A stretch of DNA of 64,000 nucleotides from Polynucleobacter sp. JS-Polo-80-F4 (GCF_018881965.1 NZ_JACVPI010000001.1:564018-628017); one strand, 5' to 3'; shown: positions 13,689 through 22,964, counted from the stretch's first letter. Notes: a model not told the origin generated them from the letters alone. Numbers and translations are program-made.

Positions 13689-13792
13689 TATACTTTGGAC
13701 AGGCTGGTAGGACTATTCCTACAGATAAATCAGCCTAAAGCCCTTACCGCTCCAATCTGTCCTGCCTAGACTGGACAGTCACCGATTGGAGA
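13689..13792 (+). promoter_or_regulatory. Probable -10 box and structured 5' leader of the Bvg-like locus
   Basis: TATACT at 13689-13694 is a likely -10 box; the -35 is poor. If used, the leader is about 100 bases long and holds two nested inverted repeats. The first is AGGCTG (13701) with GTAGGA-CTAT-TCCTAC (13707-13722) and CAGCCT (13731-13736). The second has outer arms TCCAATC (13751-13757) and GATTGGA (13784-13790) around inner arms CTGTCC (13757-13762) and GGACAG (13773-13778). The outer 3' arm runs into the GGAG ribosome-binding site of the next gene. Regulation by structure is inferred. Confidence 0.5.
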
Positions 13793-13798
13793 ATGCTG

Positions 13799-14641
13799 AT
13801 GAGCCCGAAATCCCGGCTGTACACGCTTGTAAAGGCATGGAAGAACAAACCCTTCCAAGAAGTACGAGACGCCTGTGGCGACCCCTGGCTTGGCCTGAGT
13901 AACCAAGCCCTTGAAGAACACCAATCGTGGTCCAAGCGACAAGTGATTAGTCATGAACCCATTTTTAACTGCAAGGGAACAAAACTGACAGGATCTTTAT
14001 TTAGACCACTTCTTACTGCGTCCGATATGCAATTACTACGCCTTTTTATGGAAGGCTTAGACACTATCGCGTATTGGTATCGCAGCGGTAGATTTATTCC
14101 AGGAATTTTGCCAGTGCCGGCACATGCCTTAGCTTCAAGTGGCTATGTCGATGCCATGAGTGAACTCATTTTGAACTCACGTCTACCGGTGGGCTTGGTC
14201 AGCATTGGCATACAAACAATTCCTGAGTCTGCAATAGCAGATGCTTTTAAAGAAGGATTGTTACGCTTACGTCGCCTTGGTGTCTTACTGCACTTCCTCA
14301 AATTCACAGGCAGCATTGAAGAGATTCGGTGGATCACTGAGATGCAATTAGAGGGCGTACATATTGATATGAGTCAGATACGCGAGCACGAACTGGCAGG
14401 CGATGTTCTTTCTCAACTCAGGCAATCGCCGTATTCACCGACACAAATTTATGCCAGCAATATCGGGTTGGTAAGGGATCTAGAAAACGCCTCCACTCTC
14501 ATCGCTGATCATTCCTATGGAGGCCTCATGATGTCGCCCGTCAGCCGCCATCAGATGCTACAGATTAGCGATAGTCGTATCGCTAAAGCCATTTTTTCGC
14601 TGCACCCTCATCAACACCCAAACCAAAACGGAGATAAGTAA
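13799..14641 (+). CDS. Degenerate EAL-like domain protein upstream of a Bvg-type two-component system
   Basis: About 280 residues with the layout of a c-di-GMP phosphodiesterase EAL domain but without its catalytic residues. The segment HEPIFNCKGTKLTGSLFRPLL aligns with the EAL-motif strand (E replaced), LPVPAHALA with the VNxS strand, GVLLHFLKFTGS with the DDFGTGYS loop (both aspartates gone) and EGVHIDMSQI with the KID strand. I read it as a non-enzymatic EAL relative, possibly a binding or signalling partner. The ATG at 13799 has GGAG seven bases upstream; the ATG at 13793 is too close to it. It overlaps the regulator gene by one base (TAATG). Family assignment is by eye. Confidence 0.6.
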   Translation: MSPKSRLYTLVKAWKNKPFQEVRDACGDPWLGLSNQALEEHQSWSKRQVISHEPIFNCKGTKLTGSLFRPLLTASDMQLLRLFMEGLDTIAYWYRSGRFIPGILPVPAHALASSGYVDAMSELILNSRLPVGLVSIGIQTIPESAIADAFKEGLLRLRRLGVLLHFLKFTGSIEEIRWITEMQLEGVHIDMSQIREHELAGDVLSQLRQSPYSPTQIYASNIGLVRDLENASTLIADHSYGGLMMSPVSRHQMLQISDSRIAKAIFSLHPHQHPNQNGDK

Positions 14642-15264
14642 TGAGAAAACGCGTGATGTTGGTAGATGACCATCCAGCAATGCTGATGGCTCTTAAAAGT
14701 ATGTTGCAAGATCAGTTGTTATTTGAAATTGCAGGGCAAGCTCAGAATGGGGAGGAGTGCCTCAGATCGATGAAAGAGGTTAATCCCAATATGGTGATTC
14801 TAGATCTAGATATGCCCAAGACCGATGGCTTTGACGTCATACGTCGCATCGGATTAATGTACCCCGAAGTTCGCATGCTCGTTCTATCTAGTATGGATGA
14901 AGCAGTTTACGGCGGGAGAGTTCGCTCATTAGGTGGGCACGGCTTTGTAAACAAAACTGCTGGGGCAGATGTGATCTTAGCTGCGTGTGTTGCTATCTCT
15001 CAAGGCTACAACTTTTTCACTCATGGCAAAAATGGTAATAGTTCATTAACCGATAACGATAAGCTCGCCTTAATTTCTGATCGCGAATTACAAGTTATGA
15101 AATACCTTGGCAAAGGCAATACCAATCAACAGATTTCTGACATGTTGCATATCAGCAATAAGACGGTGGCAACTTACAAGACTAGGGTATTTGACAAGTT
15201 AGGGATTAACAACATTGCTGATCTCATTTTGTTCTGTCGTATGAACAACATTATCGAAAGCTAA
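14641..15264 (+). CDS. LuxR/NarL-family response regulator (BvgA/EvgA-like)
   Basis: A two-domain transcription factor of 207 residues. The receiver has the acidic pair D9-D10 (LVDDHP), the phospho-acceptor Asp55 in VILDLDMPKTDG, and Lys in FVNKTAG. The C-terminal LuxR-type helix-turn-helix (about residues 137-200) holds LISDRELQVMKYLGKGNTNQQISDMLHISNKTVATYKTRVFDKLGI. This is the architecture of BvgA and EvgA. The next gene encodes a hybrid kinase with an Hpt domain seven bases away, so it is the expected output of that phosphorelay. Targets are unknown. Confidence 0.9.
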   Translation: MRKRVMLVDDHPAMLMALKSMLQDQLLFEIAGQAQNGEECLRSMKEVNPNMVILDLDMPKTDGFDVIRRIGLMYPEVRMLVLSSMDEAVYGGRVRSLGGHGFVNKTAGADVILAACVAISQGYNFFTHGKNGNSSLTDNDKLALISDRELQVMKYLGKGNTNQQISDMLHISNKTVATYKTRVFDKLGINNIADLILFCRMNNIIES

Positions 15265-15270
15265 GTAGAA

Positions 15271-17697
15271 ATGCATCGATCCATCACTCGCATTACCCTC
15301 TTTGTCATATTGAATGGCCTTTTGGGTAGCGTTTCTGCCAAATTGCTTAGCTCAACAGAGCAAGAGTGGATCGATGCCCATCCTGTAGTGCGTTTTAGCA
15401 TTCATGAGAAATATGCTCCCTATCTAGACGCCAATGAAAATGGTCAGTCCGGAGTCTTTCACAGTCTCTTGAATAAGTTAGGTGAATTTACCAAGCAAGA
15501 ATTTCTTCCAAAATGGCGCAAGAGCGATCAAGAAGGGCTTGATCAGATTGCTAACGGGGAGGTCGATTTCATGATTGATCCACCTACCTTGGAGGATGAG
15601 CACCTCAAGTTTGGCTCATTATCGGAAGCAATCTTTTGGGGTCACGATGCCATTCTGACCAAGCGATCAAAGAACGATGTACCTATTGAACCAATCAATA
15701 TTGCTTACTTTGATCGTGGTTTTGAAAACCCGCCGACACCAAATAACCTCCAAGCTAGTGTTTCTGATCATGTTGATAAGTTGGTCTTTGATCTTCTCAA
15801 AAATGATGTTCAAGCACTTGTCTTGCCACTTCGCTTAGCGCAAAAACTGATTCAGAAATTGAATGGCGATAATCTACAGGTTGATGGACTGTACCGTAGA
15901 GAACCATTTGAATATCGCTGGTTTATTTCCCATCAAGATGAGGCTTTGCATGGTGTGCTTGGGCACTTTCTTAAAAACCTAGACCCAATCGCATCTCGTC
16001 AACTGTTTAATCTCAATGCATCTACTCTTGAGGCAGAACCCTCTGCTGTATCAAACTCAATATCCTGGCTTTCTACTTTAGGAGTCCTATTCATTGGTGC
16101 CTATTGGTTATGGCGCATGCATCAAAAGCAATCCCTTCAAAAACAAGAAGCGGATATTTTGACGTCATCAAAAGAGCAGGCCGAGCATGCAAATGCTGCG
16201 AAGTCCGCCTTCCTTGCCACCATGAGCCATGAGATTCGAACACCAATGAATGCAATTTTAGGTGTCCAGGAATTATTACTCAAAAGCCCTCTTCCCGAAA
16301 ATGAAAAAACTTTATTGAAGAGCGCACACTCATCAGCAGAATCTCTGCTGGGAATCCTAAATCAAGTTCTGGATCTATCAAAGATAGAGGCTGGCAAGCT
16401 CACACTTAATATTGAACCCTGTAATCTCATTGCCTTGATTGATGACATCGATGCAGCATTCTCAACCGTTGCTCATAAACAGAATCTCAAACTACGTACC
16501 TCAAAAGACCCGCGTATTGCTGCAGTATTGATGCTAGATACCCTGCGCTTACGTCAAATACTACAAAACCTCATTAGTAACGCCATCAAATTTACCAATC
16601 AAGGTGAGATTTATTTCTCAATCAGCGTCTTAGCAGATGATCATGCGGGACAGCTGATTGAATTCAGAATCATTGACACGGGGGTTGGGATGGGAGCGGA
16701 GGAAATTACCCTTGCGCTGCAAGCCTTTGAGCAAATACCTGGTACTACAGAACAAGCAAATGGAACTGGTCTTGGTTTAACCATCACCAACCATCTTGTC
16801 ACCTCCATGAATAGCCAACTCTATTTTGAAAGTTCTCCTGGCTATGGAAGTAATATCCATTTTTGCCTTGCATTTCCGCGTACTAGTATTGCTGCAACCA
16901 GAACTTCAGCTCCAGAACAAACCAATACTCCTAGAAAGCTAGTATCTAAACATGCCCAAAGTAGTGAACATCCATTGCAAGCTTTAGTGGTCGAGGATCA
17001 TCCCGCCAGCCGTCAAATTATTTCCCTCCAACTACAGGCCCTAGGCATCGAGTCATCAGTTTGCGATAACGCCACTACCGCCCTAGATCTCATTAACCAA
17101 AAACATTTTGATCTACTTTTAACCGATCAATCCATCCCCGGAATGCAGGGCTCTGAACTTGCCAAGTATCTACGCGATAAGGGGCATCAAGATCTCATCA
17201 TTATTGGAATTACTGCGGATATCTATGCCCTAGACTCACGCCATCAATTTTTGACTGCCGGCATGAATGGGGTTCTCATAAAGCCGTTAAGCCTGATGGC
17301 CTTAGAAAATGAACTCTCGCGTTATTTCCAAACTAAAGAATCCACTGAAACCACAACAGGCAATCAGGATTTGGAGGAGTATTCATTTACCGCCTTTGGG
17401 AATCTTCTTAAAAATAGCCCTGAATACATTCAGCTCATCCTAGATGAAATTAAAAAGGTTCATGATGAGACCCTTCTTGTCTTAAGGAATGAAACGGTAG
17501 ATGAAGCCAGTTTCAGAAGCATGGTCCATAAAGTGAAAGGTGGGGCTCAGCTTCTTAATGCTGAAAAATTTTCTAAGGCCTGCCAGGATCTCGAACACGA
17601 CGGGGATCTAGGCAACCGAACTGCTTCTTTTATCCAATTACTTGAAGAGCAAAATCAAATGATAAGTAGGCATAAATCTCGATATTCAAAGCTTTAA
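15271..17697 (+). CDS. BvgS/EvgS-like hybrid sensor histidine kinase
   Basis: An 808-residue inner-membrane phosphorelay kinase. Order: signal/anchor helix (about 7-23); one periplasmic solute-binding-type (venus-flytrap) domain (about 30-250) with the start LSSTEQEWIDAHPVVRFSIH typical of BvgS-type sensors; transmembrane helix (about 264-282); HisKA with His320 in MSHEIRTPMNAIL; HATPase with NLISNAIKF, IDTGVGM and NGTGLGLTI; receiver with Asp619 in LLLTDQSIPGMQG; and Hpt with His753 in MVHKVKGGAQ. BvgS has two flytrap domains and a PAS domain; this protein has one flytrap and no room for PAS (about 35 residues before HisKA). It should pass phosphate to the regulator at 14641. Confidence 0.92.
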   Translation: MHRSITRITLFVILNGLLGSVSAKLLSSTEQEWIDAHPVVRFSIHEKYAPYLDANENGQSGVFHSLLNKLGEFTKQEFLPKWRKSDQEGLDQIANGEVDFMIDPPTLEDEHLKFGSLSEAIFWGHDAILTKRSKNDVPIEPINIAYFDRGFENPPTPNNLQASVSDHVDKLVFDLLKNDVQALVLPLRLAQKLIQKLNGDNLQVDGLYRREPFEYRWFISHQDEALHGVLGHFLKNLDPIASRQLFNLNASTLEAEPSAVSNSISWLSTLGVLFIGAYWLWRMHQKQSLQKQEADILTSSKEQAEHANAAKSAFLATMSHEIRTPMNAILGVQELLLKSPLPENEKTLLKSAHSSAESLLGILNQVLDLSKIEAGKLTLNIEPCNLIALIDDIDAAFSTVAHKQNLKLRTSKDPRIAAVLMLDTLRLRQILQNLISNAIKFTNQGEIYFSISVLADDHAGQLIEFRIIDTGVGMGAEEITLALQAFEQIPGTTEQANGTGLGLTITNHLVTSMNSQLYFESSPGYGSNIHFCLAFPRTSIAATRTSAPEQTNTPRKLVSKHAQSSEHPLQALVVEDHPASRQIISLQLQALGIESSVCDNATTALDLINQKHFDLLLTDQSIPGMQGSELAKYLRDKGHQDLIIIGITADIYALDSRHQFLTAGMNGVLIKPLSLMALENELSRYFQTKESTETTTGNQDLEEYSFTAFGNLLKNSPEYIQLILDEIKKVHDETLLVLRNETVDEASFRSMVHKVKGGAQLLNAEKFSKACQDLEHDGDLGNRTASFIQLLEEQNQMISRHKSRYSKL

Positions 17698-17728
17698 TCT
17701 TTGATAAGGTAGGTTTATCCTATGGGAG

Positions 17729-19258
17729 ATGCTTTTTTACTATTCCCGCCCATCTGCTTTTATTGCGACTCTCTTTTGGTTGGCTAGCTCTCTAGCCTTA
17801 GCCGGCGAAACTCCATCACTAACCATTCCACAATCCGTAACAAGCAGCCTAGAGCGCAATCAAATCCCGCTTGATACGATAAGCATTTCAGTTTCCGAGA
17901 TCGAACCTGGACGTCCTGGAAAGCATATTGGCAAGAAAGTTTTAGATTGGCGCGCTAACGATCCAATGAATCCGGCTTCTACGATGAAGCTGCTCACCAC
18001 ATTGAGTGGCCTAGATATCTTGGGTCCACAGTATCGATGGCGCACTAATGTCTACACTGATGGTGTAATTCGTCAGGGAGTTTTAAAGGGTAACTTGTAT
18101 TTACAAGGCACTGGAGATCCTAAACTCGTTCCTGAAGAGCTTGCGAAAATGATGAAAGATCTTCAGGGCTTAGGTATTCAGAAGATTGATGGAAATCTAT
18201 TCTTTGATCGCAGCGCCTATGCGCCCAGCGTAATGGAGCACAACACCATTGATGGCGAATCTCTTCGCGCATACAACGCCCCGCCAGATCCCTTGCTCTA
18301 CGCATTTAGAACGCTCTCATTTCAACTCAGCAAGTCACGTACTGCCGACTTTATCGATATCAGCTACACACCGCCACTTTCACAACTCAAAATATCCAAC
18401 CAAATGCAATTGGTTGATCGATCGTGTGATAACTGGAAAAGCAATATTCGCTTTAATTTAGATCCAGAAGGTATCAGCAATACTGATCAACCTTTGACTG
18501 CACAGTTTTCCGGAGCATTTCCAAGTTCCTGCAAGGGCGTGAACTTTAATGTTGTCGCGCTTGATGCAAATACCTTTCTAACGCAAGGTTTTGCTGCCGC
18601 CTGGGAATTGGCTGGCGGCACATGGTCACAGCCACCAGTTGGAAAAAACGGTACTGTGCCGCTAGCAGCCCGACTGCTAATTCAGTTTGAGGGTATTGCT
18701 CTCGCAGACGATGTTTTAGATATCAATAAATACTCTAACAACGTCATGGCACGTCAACTTCTGCTGACCCTGGCTTTAGAAAAAATGGGTAAACCTGCAA
18801 CTACAGCCAATGGCGACTTAGTGATTCAGAGTTGGCTAAAACAAAATGGGTTGGATTTTCAGGGGCTGGTAATTGAGAATGGCTCAGGCCTGTCTCGCAA
18901 TGAAGCAATCTCCGCTAGCCAGATGAATCAACTCCTCTTGACTGCTCGCAATCTTCCCGTGGGTGATATTTTTTACAATAGCCTACCAATCGCCGGTACT
19001 GATGGCACGATGCGCAATCGTTTAATGGTTCAACTACGTAAGTTTTTACATCTGAAGAAAAAACCCGAGGCCAGAATTAAGACTGGCTCTCTTGCAGATG
19101 TACGAGCAATCTCAGGTTATGTTTTAAGTAAATCTGGAAAGATGTATGCGGTAACTTCATTCATCAACCACCCCAATGCTTGGAGAGGATTAGAGGCGCA
19201 TGATCAGTTGCTGTCGTGGCTACTTGAAGATGGGCCAGAGCCAAAGCACGCACGCTGA
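17729..19258 (+). CDS. dacB: D-alanyl-D-alanine carboxypeptidase/endopeptidase (PBP4, DacB)
   Basis: Periplasmic class C low-molecular-mass penicillin-binding protein that cuts peptidoglycan cross-links and trims pentapeptides. After a signal peptide ending LALAGE, the serine-protease-like triad is visible: the SxxK in PASTMKLLTTL, the SxN as YSNNVMARQLL, and the KTG as RIKTGSLADV. The 509-residue length fits the S13 family. It starts 31 bases after the sensor-kinase gene, so it may be read from the same transcript. Its 3' end overlaps the convergent sua5 gene by 55 bases. Confidence 0.93.
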   Translation: MLFYYSRPSAFIATLFWLASSLALAGETPSLTIPQSVTSSLERNQIPLDTISISVSEIEPGRPGKHIGKKVLDWRANDPMNPASTMKLLTTLSGLDILGPQYRWRTNVYTDGVIRQGVLKGNLYLQGTGDPKLVPEELAKMMKDLQGLGIQKIDGNLFFDRSAYAPSVMEHNTIDGESLRAYNAPPDPLLYAFRTLSFQLSKSRTADFIDISYTPPLSQLKISNQMQLVDRSCDNWKSNIRFNLDPEGISNTDQPLTAQFSGAFPSSCKGVNFNVVALDANTFLTQGFAAAWELAGGTWSQPPVGKNGTVPLAARLLIQFEGIALADDVLDINKYSNNVMARQLLLTLALEKMGKPATTANGDLVIQSWLKQNGLDFQGLVIENGSGLSRNEAISASQMNQLLLTARNLPVGDIFYNSLPIAGTDGTMRNRLMVQLRKFLHLKKKPEARIKTGSLADVRAISGYVLSKSGKMYAVTSFINHPNAWRGLEAHDQLLSWLLEDGPEPKHAR

Positions 19259-20310
19259 AGTCGATCTCTAACGCCGTCCCACTCCTCGCCTGATGGCGGC
19301 TCTGGAAACAATATTAAATCCCAGCCCTGCTGATCTAGATCACGTAAGGAGCGATATAAGAGACTTGCAAAAGCGCTGCTATCACTAGGAACCTCCACTT
19401 CCTCAAAGTGAGCTGATGGATGTCCATCCTCGCTTAAAGAAGACTCAGAATCCCACACAGCTACAGCGACGCGCGATTTAATGTCTGGAAACTCGCTCAA
19501 GGCATCTAAGACACGCCCTGGAGCATATAAACGTAAAGGTGTAGTTGGCGCGTAATGAGCCTTAAGACTTCCAGATACCCTTGGAAGATCTGCTGTTACT
19601 TCATTGGCTGCCTCATTAGCCTTTACTTCACCAGGCTGATAAACCTTCACGCCTGTCTTGGCGAAGATCTCACTTGGAGTAATTGCACCAGGCCTTAGAA
19701 GTACCGCTTTATCGCCAGAGGACAAATCAATAATGGTTGATTCAATCCCCACTTCACAATCGCCACCATCTAACACCATCAAATCAAACATGCCTTCAAA
19801 TTCATTACGGACATCTGCAGCACTAGTAGGGGATACTTTGCCAAAGCGATTTGCAGAGGGTGCTACAACTCCACCTTTAAATTTACGTAATAGCTCTTGA
19901 GCAATCGGATGGGAAGGCGCACGAATCGCTACAGTATCCTGCCCACCTGTTAGTTCATTTAAAACGCTTTTATCCTTCTTAAAGACCAGCGTTAATGGGC
20001 CAGGCCAAAATGAATTGATTAACTTTATGGCCTCATCGGATAAATCCCTCACCCAAGGTGCCAATAGCGCAACCCAATCAATGTGAGTTTGATCGAATTT
20101 ATCTGGAGCAGCTAAGTGAACAATTAAAGGATGATTTGATGGACGACCTTTGGCGGTAAAGATTTGCTTAATCGCCTCAGGGTTCTTGGCATCTGCACCT
20201 AAGCCATAAACCGTCTCAGTAGGGAACGCAACCAACCCACCATCGCGCAAGGTTTGTACTGCTTCATTAATCACTGCCGATGATTGCAGTGACGTACTAT
20301 CGCTAGACAT
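19204..20310 (-). CDS. sua5: L-threonylcarbamoyladenylate synthase, Sua5 type
   Basis: Makes threonylcarbamoyl-AMP from threonine, bicarbonate and ATP, for the t6A modification at position 37 of ANN-reading tRNAs. The first 210 or so of 368 residues form the YrdC domain, with GLVAFPTETVYGLGADA and KGRPSNHPLIVHL; the rest is the Sua5 C-terminal domain, joined by a segment containing SGSLKAHYAPTTPLRLY. The two-domain length marks it as Sua5 rather than the shorter TsaC. It is the last gene of the pgk-to-sua5 cluster, one base after purK, and runs 55 bases into convergent dacB. Confidence 0.93.
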   Translation of the reverse strand: MSSDSTSLQSSAVINEAVQTLRDGGLVAFPTETVYGLGADAKNPEAIKQIFTAKGRPSNHPLIVHLAAPDKFDQTHIDWVALLAPWVRDLSDEAIKLINSFWPGPLTLVFKKDKSVLNELTGGQDTVAIRAPSHPIAQELLRKFKGGVVAPSANRFGKVSPTSAADVRNEFEGMFDLMVLDGGDCEVGIESTIIDLSSGDKAVLLRPGAITPSEIFAKTGVKVYQPGEVKANEAANEVTADLPRVSGSLKAHYAPTTPLRLYAPGRVLDALSEFPDIKSRVAVAVWDSESSLSEDGHPSAHFEEVEVPSDSSAFASLLYRSLRDLDQQGWDLILFPEPPSGEEWDGVRDRLQRACFGSGPSSSSHDSN

Positions 20311-20311
20311 T

Positions 20312-21496
20312 CTAGGGCTCGATCCCTAATTCAATAGCAACAGCTGCGCAATTTTGGCGAGCCTCATTGAGGGCTTCACCTAAGCAGTTAATGTGACCCA
20401 TTTTTCTACCAATGCGGGGGGCAGACTTACCGTAAAGATGTAACTTCGCATCAGGATGAGCAAGCACTTTGTTCCAAGCTGGTTCGCGCGCTTTGTCTTC
20501 GCTACCTTCAAACCAAAGATCGCCCAATAAGTTCAGCATGGATACAGGGGCTAACTGACGGGTATCACCCAAAGGCAATCTTGCCATAGCTCTCACCTGC
20601 TGCTCGAACTGGCTGCTCACACAAGCATCCATAGTGTAGTGACCAGAGTTATGTGGGCGTGGCGCTATTTCGTTAGCAACAATGTCCCCATTCTTGAGAA
20701 CAAAAAACTCTACACAAAGAACACCAACGTAATCAATCTTCCGAATAAGTGCCTTAGCTGCATCAATAATTTTCTTCTCTTGAGCAGGCTTAAGTGACGG
20801 GGCTGGCACAGTCGAGGTATGCAAAATACCATTGCGATGAATATTTTGAGCCACTGGATAGGCCACTACAGCGTCGTCATAACCGCGCACTACCAAAGCG
20901 GACACTTCAAAATCTAACTCCATGCGCTTTTCGAGCACGCAAGGTACGCGCCCAAATTCAATCCATGCAGCTGTTAAATCTTCCAATGTATATACAGTCG
21001 CCTGACCCTTACCGTCATAACCCATACGAGCAGTTTTTAAGATTCCAGGAAAGAGATCTGTTGGAGTATGGGCAATATCTGCCTCATGCTCAATCACAAA
21101 GTTGGGGGCCGGACCAATATTGGTTTCTGATTTCCAAGTAGCTAAGAAATTTTTCTCAGCAATGCGGTTCTGCGCCAAAGAAACACAACTACTGCGCGGC
21201 GCCACAAAGACACCCAGAGACTCCAACTCATCTAAAGCTTGAGCAGGGACATTTTCAAATTCAGTACTCACTGATGAACATAGGGAGGCCATCTCTTTTA
21301 AAGCGGCACTATCAGTGTAATCAGCTTGAATAAACTTCTCTGCAATGGAGCCAGCAGGGCTGTCAGATCCTGGATCAAGGACGCAGACTTTATAGCCCAT
21401 CGCTTGAGCAGCTTGGGTAAACATTCGCCCCAATTGACCGCCACCTAAAATTCCTAAATACGAACCCGGCAAAATGGGTTCCATACGATCTGCCAT
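20312..21496 (-). CDS. purK: N5-carboxyaminoimidazole ribonucleotide synthase
   Basis: ATP-grasp enzyme that carboxylates AIR on N5 in purine synthesis, feeding PurE. The 394-residue protein has the N-terminal dinucleotide-like turn LGILGGGQLGRM, the ATP-grasp segment ILKTARMGYDGKGQ and the metal/phosphate motif EIAPRPHNSGHYT. It sits four bases downstream of purE in the same operon. Family assignment and length are clear. Confidence 0.96.
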   Translation of the reverse strand: MADRMEPILPGSYLGILGGGQLGRMFTQAAQAMGYKVCVLDPGSDSPAGSIAEKFIQADYTDSAALKEMASLCSSVSTEFENVPAQALDELESLGVFVAPRSSCVSLAQNRIAEKNFLATWKSETNIGPAPNFVIEHEADIAHTPTDLFPGILKTARMGYDGKGQATVYTLEDLTAAWIEFGRVPCVLEKRMELDFEVSALVVRGYDDAVVAYPVAQNIHRNGILHTSTVPAPSLKPAQEKKIIDAAKALIRKIDYVGVLCVEFFVLKNGDIVANEIAPRPHNSGHYTMDACVSSQFEQQVRAMARLPLGDTRQLAPVSMLNLLGDLWFEGSEDKAREPAWNKVLAHPDAKLHLYGKSAPRIGRKMGHINCLGEALNEARQNCAAVAIELGIEP

Positions 21497-21500
21497 GTAA

Positions 21501-21995
21501 TTAATATCCCGGCAAATTCATTGAACGTGCAGTATCAGACTGTTTTGCACGGAAATCTTCTAGGCGCTTAGCCAAATCAGCATCATGTAAAGCCAAACCA
21601 GCAATCACATGAAGTGCGGCATTAGCTGCACCAGCTTCACCAATCGCAAAAGTAGCAACCGGGATACCCTTTGGCATCTGCACAATGGAATAGAGAGAAT
21701 CTTCACCGCGCAAATATTTGCTTGCAACGGGAACACCATAAACTGGAACAATAGTCTTAGATGCAAGCATGCCTGGTAAATGGGCTGCGCCACCTGCTCC
21801 AGCAATAATTGCCTGCAGGCCATTGGCTTGTGCCTTTTCTGCATACTGGAACATATCGTCAGGCATACGATGCGCGGAGAGGACTTTTGCCTCATGAGCA
21901 ATGCCAAATTGCTCGAGCATTTGAGCAGCGTGCTGCATGGTGTCCCAATCTGAATTGGATCCCATCACTATTCCGACGATTGGCTTCTTGCTCAT
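21501..21995 (-). CDS. purE: N5-carboxyaminoimidazole ribonucleotide mutase
   Basis: Moves the carboxyl group from N5 to C4 of the imidazole in purine synthesis (class I PurE, paired with PurK). The 164 residues include the signature VGIVMGSNSDWDTM, the active-site segment VLSAHRMPDDMFQYA with its histidine, and AGAGGAAHLPGM. It lies between purC and purK on one transcript. Confidence 0.97.
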   Translation of the reverse strand: MSKKPIVGIVMGSNSDWDTMQHAAQMLEQFGIAHEAKVLSAHRMPDDMFQYAEKAQANGLQAIIAGAGGAAHLPGMLASKTIVPVYGVPVASKYLRGEDSLYSIVQMPKGIPVATFAIGEAGAANAALHVIAGLALHDADLAKRLEDFRAKQSDTARSMNLPGY

Positions 21996-22057
21996 TTACC
22001 TCTCCAAATGCCCTAAATATTTACTTGCCATCTATTAAGGACTCTATTATCCCTGAG

Positions 22058-22957
22058 TTACGTCTTCTGAGTTAAGCGGGTAAGGGCTTCACGGTACTTT
22101 TGGGCAGTCTTTTCAATGACATCTGCTGGCAATTGAGGCGCAGGGGCTGTTTTAGGCCATAACTTGCCATCCACCATAGCGGTTTCAAGCCAATCTCGCA
22201 CAAACTGCTTGTCATAAGAGGGTGGGTTTGAGCCCACATAGTAAGTCTCCGCTGGCCAAAAACGAGAAGAGTCAGCGGTTAATATCTCATCCATCAACAC
22301 CAACTGGCCATTGACATCTAATCCAAACTCAAACTTGGTATCGGCAATGATGATGCCGCGAGTCGCAGCGTATTCGGAAGCCTCTTTGTACAAACGAATA
22401 CTCACTTCACGAATTTGATTGGCCAACTTTTCGCCAATCATCTCGATCACTTTTTCAAATGAGATATTTTCATCATGCTCACCGACTTCAGCTTTAGCCG
22501 CTGGAGTAAAAATCGGCTCAGGCAATTTTTGGGCATTTTCCAAACCTTCCGGTAAAGCAATGCCGCATACCTTGCCAGTTTCTTTGTAATCTTTCCAGCC
22601 ACTTCCCGCTAAATAACCACGAACTACTGCTTCAACCAATATTGGCTTCAAACGCTTAGCCACAACCGCACGGCCTATAACCTGATCAACTTCATCTGTA
22701 GTAACAACAGTAGCTGGGTCAATCCCAGTCAAATGATTTGGAATAACAGACGCCAATTTATCAAACCAAAAATTAGCCATTTGATTCAGAACCACACCCT
22801 TCTCAGGAATAGGCTCACCCATCACCACGTCAAATGCGGACAGGCGGTCAGTTGTAATCATTAGCAATTTGTCATCATCTAATGCATAAACATCGCGCAC
22901 TTTACCTTTGGACAACAGAGGCAATGACTTAATGGAGGTAGCGTAAAGAGCTGGCAT
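22058..22957 (-). CDS. purC: SAICAR synthase (phosphoribosylaminoimidazole-succinocarboxamide synthase)
   Basis: Joins aspartate to CAIR with ATP in purine synthesis. The 299-residue form, longer than the 237-residue E. coli enzyme, has the N-terminal [27 protein letters not shown] and the signature [18 protein letters not shown], then [14 protein letters not shown] ligand residues ([13 protein letters not shown]). It is seven bases downstream of fba, linking purine synthesis to the glycolytic genes. Confidence 0.96.
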   Translation of the reverse strand: MPALYATSIKSLPLLSKGKVRDVYALDDDKLLMITTDRLSAFDVVMGEPIPEKGVVLNQMANFWFDKLASVIPNHLTGIDPATVVTTDEVDQVIGRAVVAKRLKPILVEAVVRGYLAGSGWKDYKETGKVCGIALPEGLENAQKLPEPIFTPAAKAEVGEHDENISFEKVIEMIGEKLANQIREVSIRLYKEASEYAATRGIIIADTKFEFGLDVNGQLVLMDEILTADSSRFWPAETYYVGSNPPSYDKQFVRDWLETAMVDGKLWPKTAPAPQLPADVIEKTAQKYREALTRLTQKT

Positions 22958-22964
22958 AGTTAAA

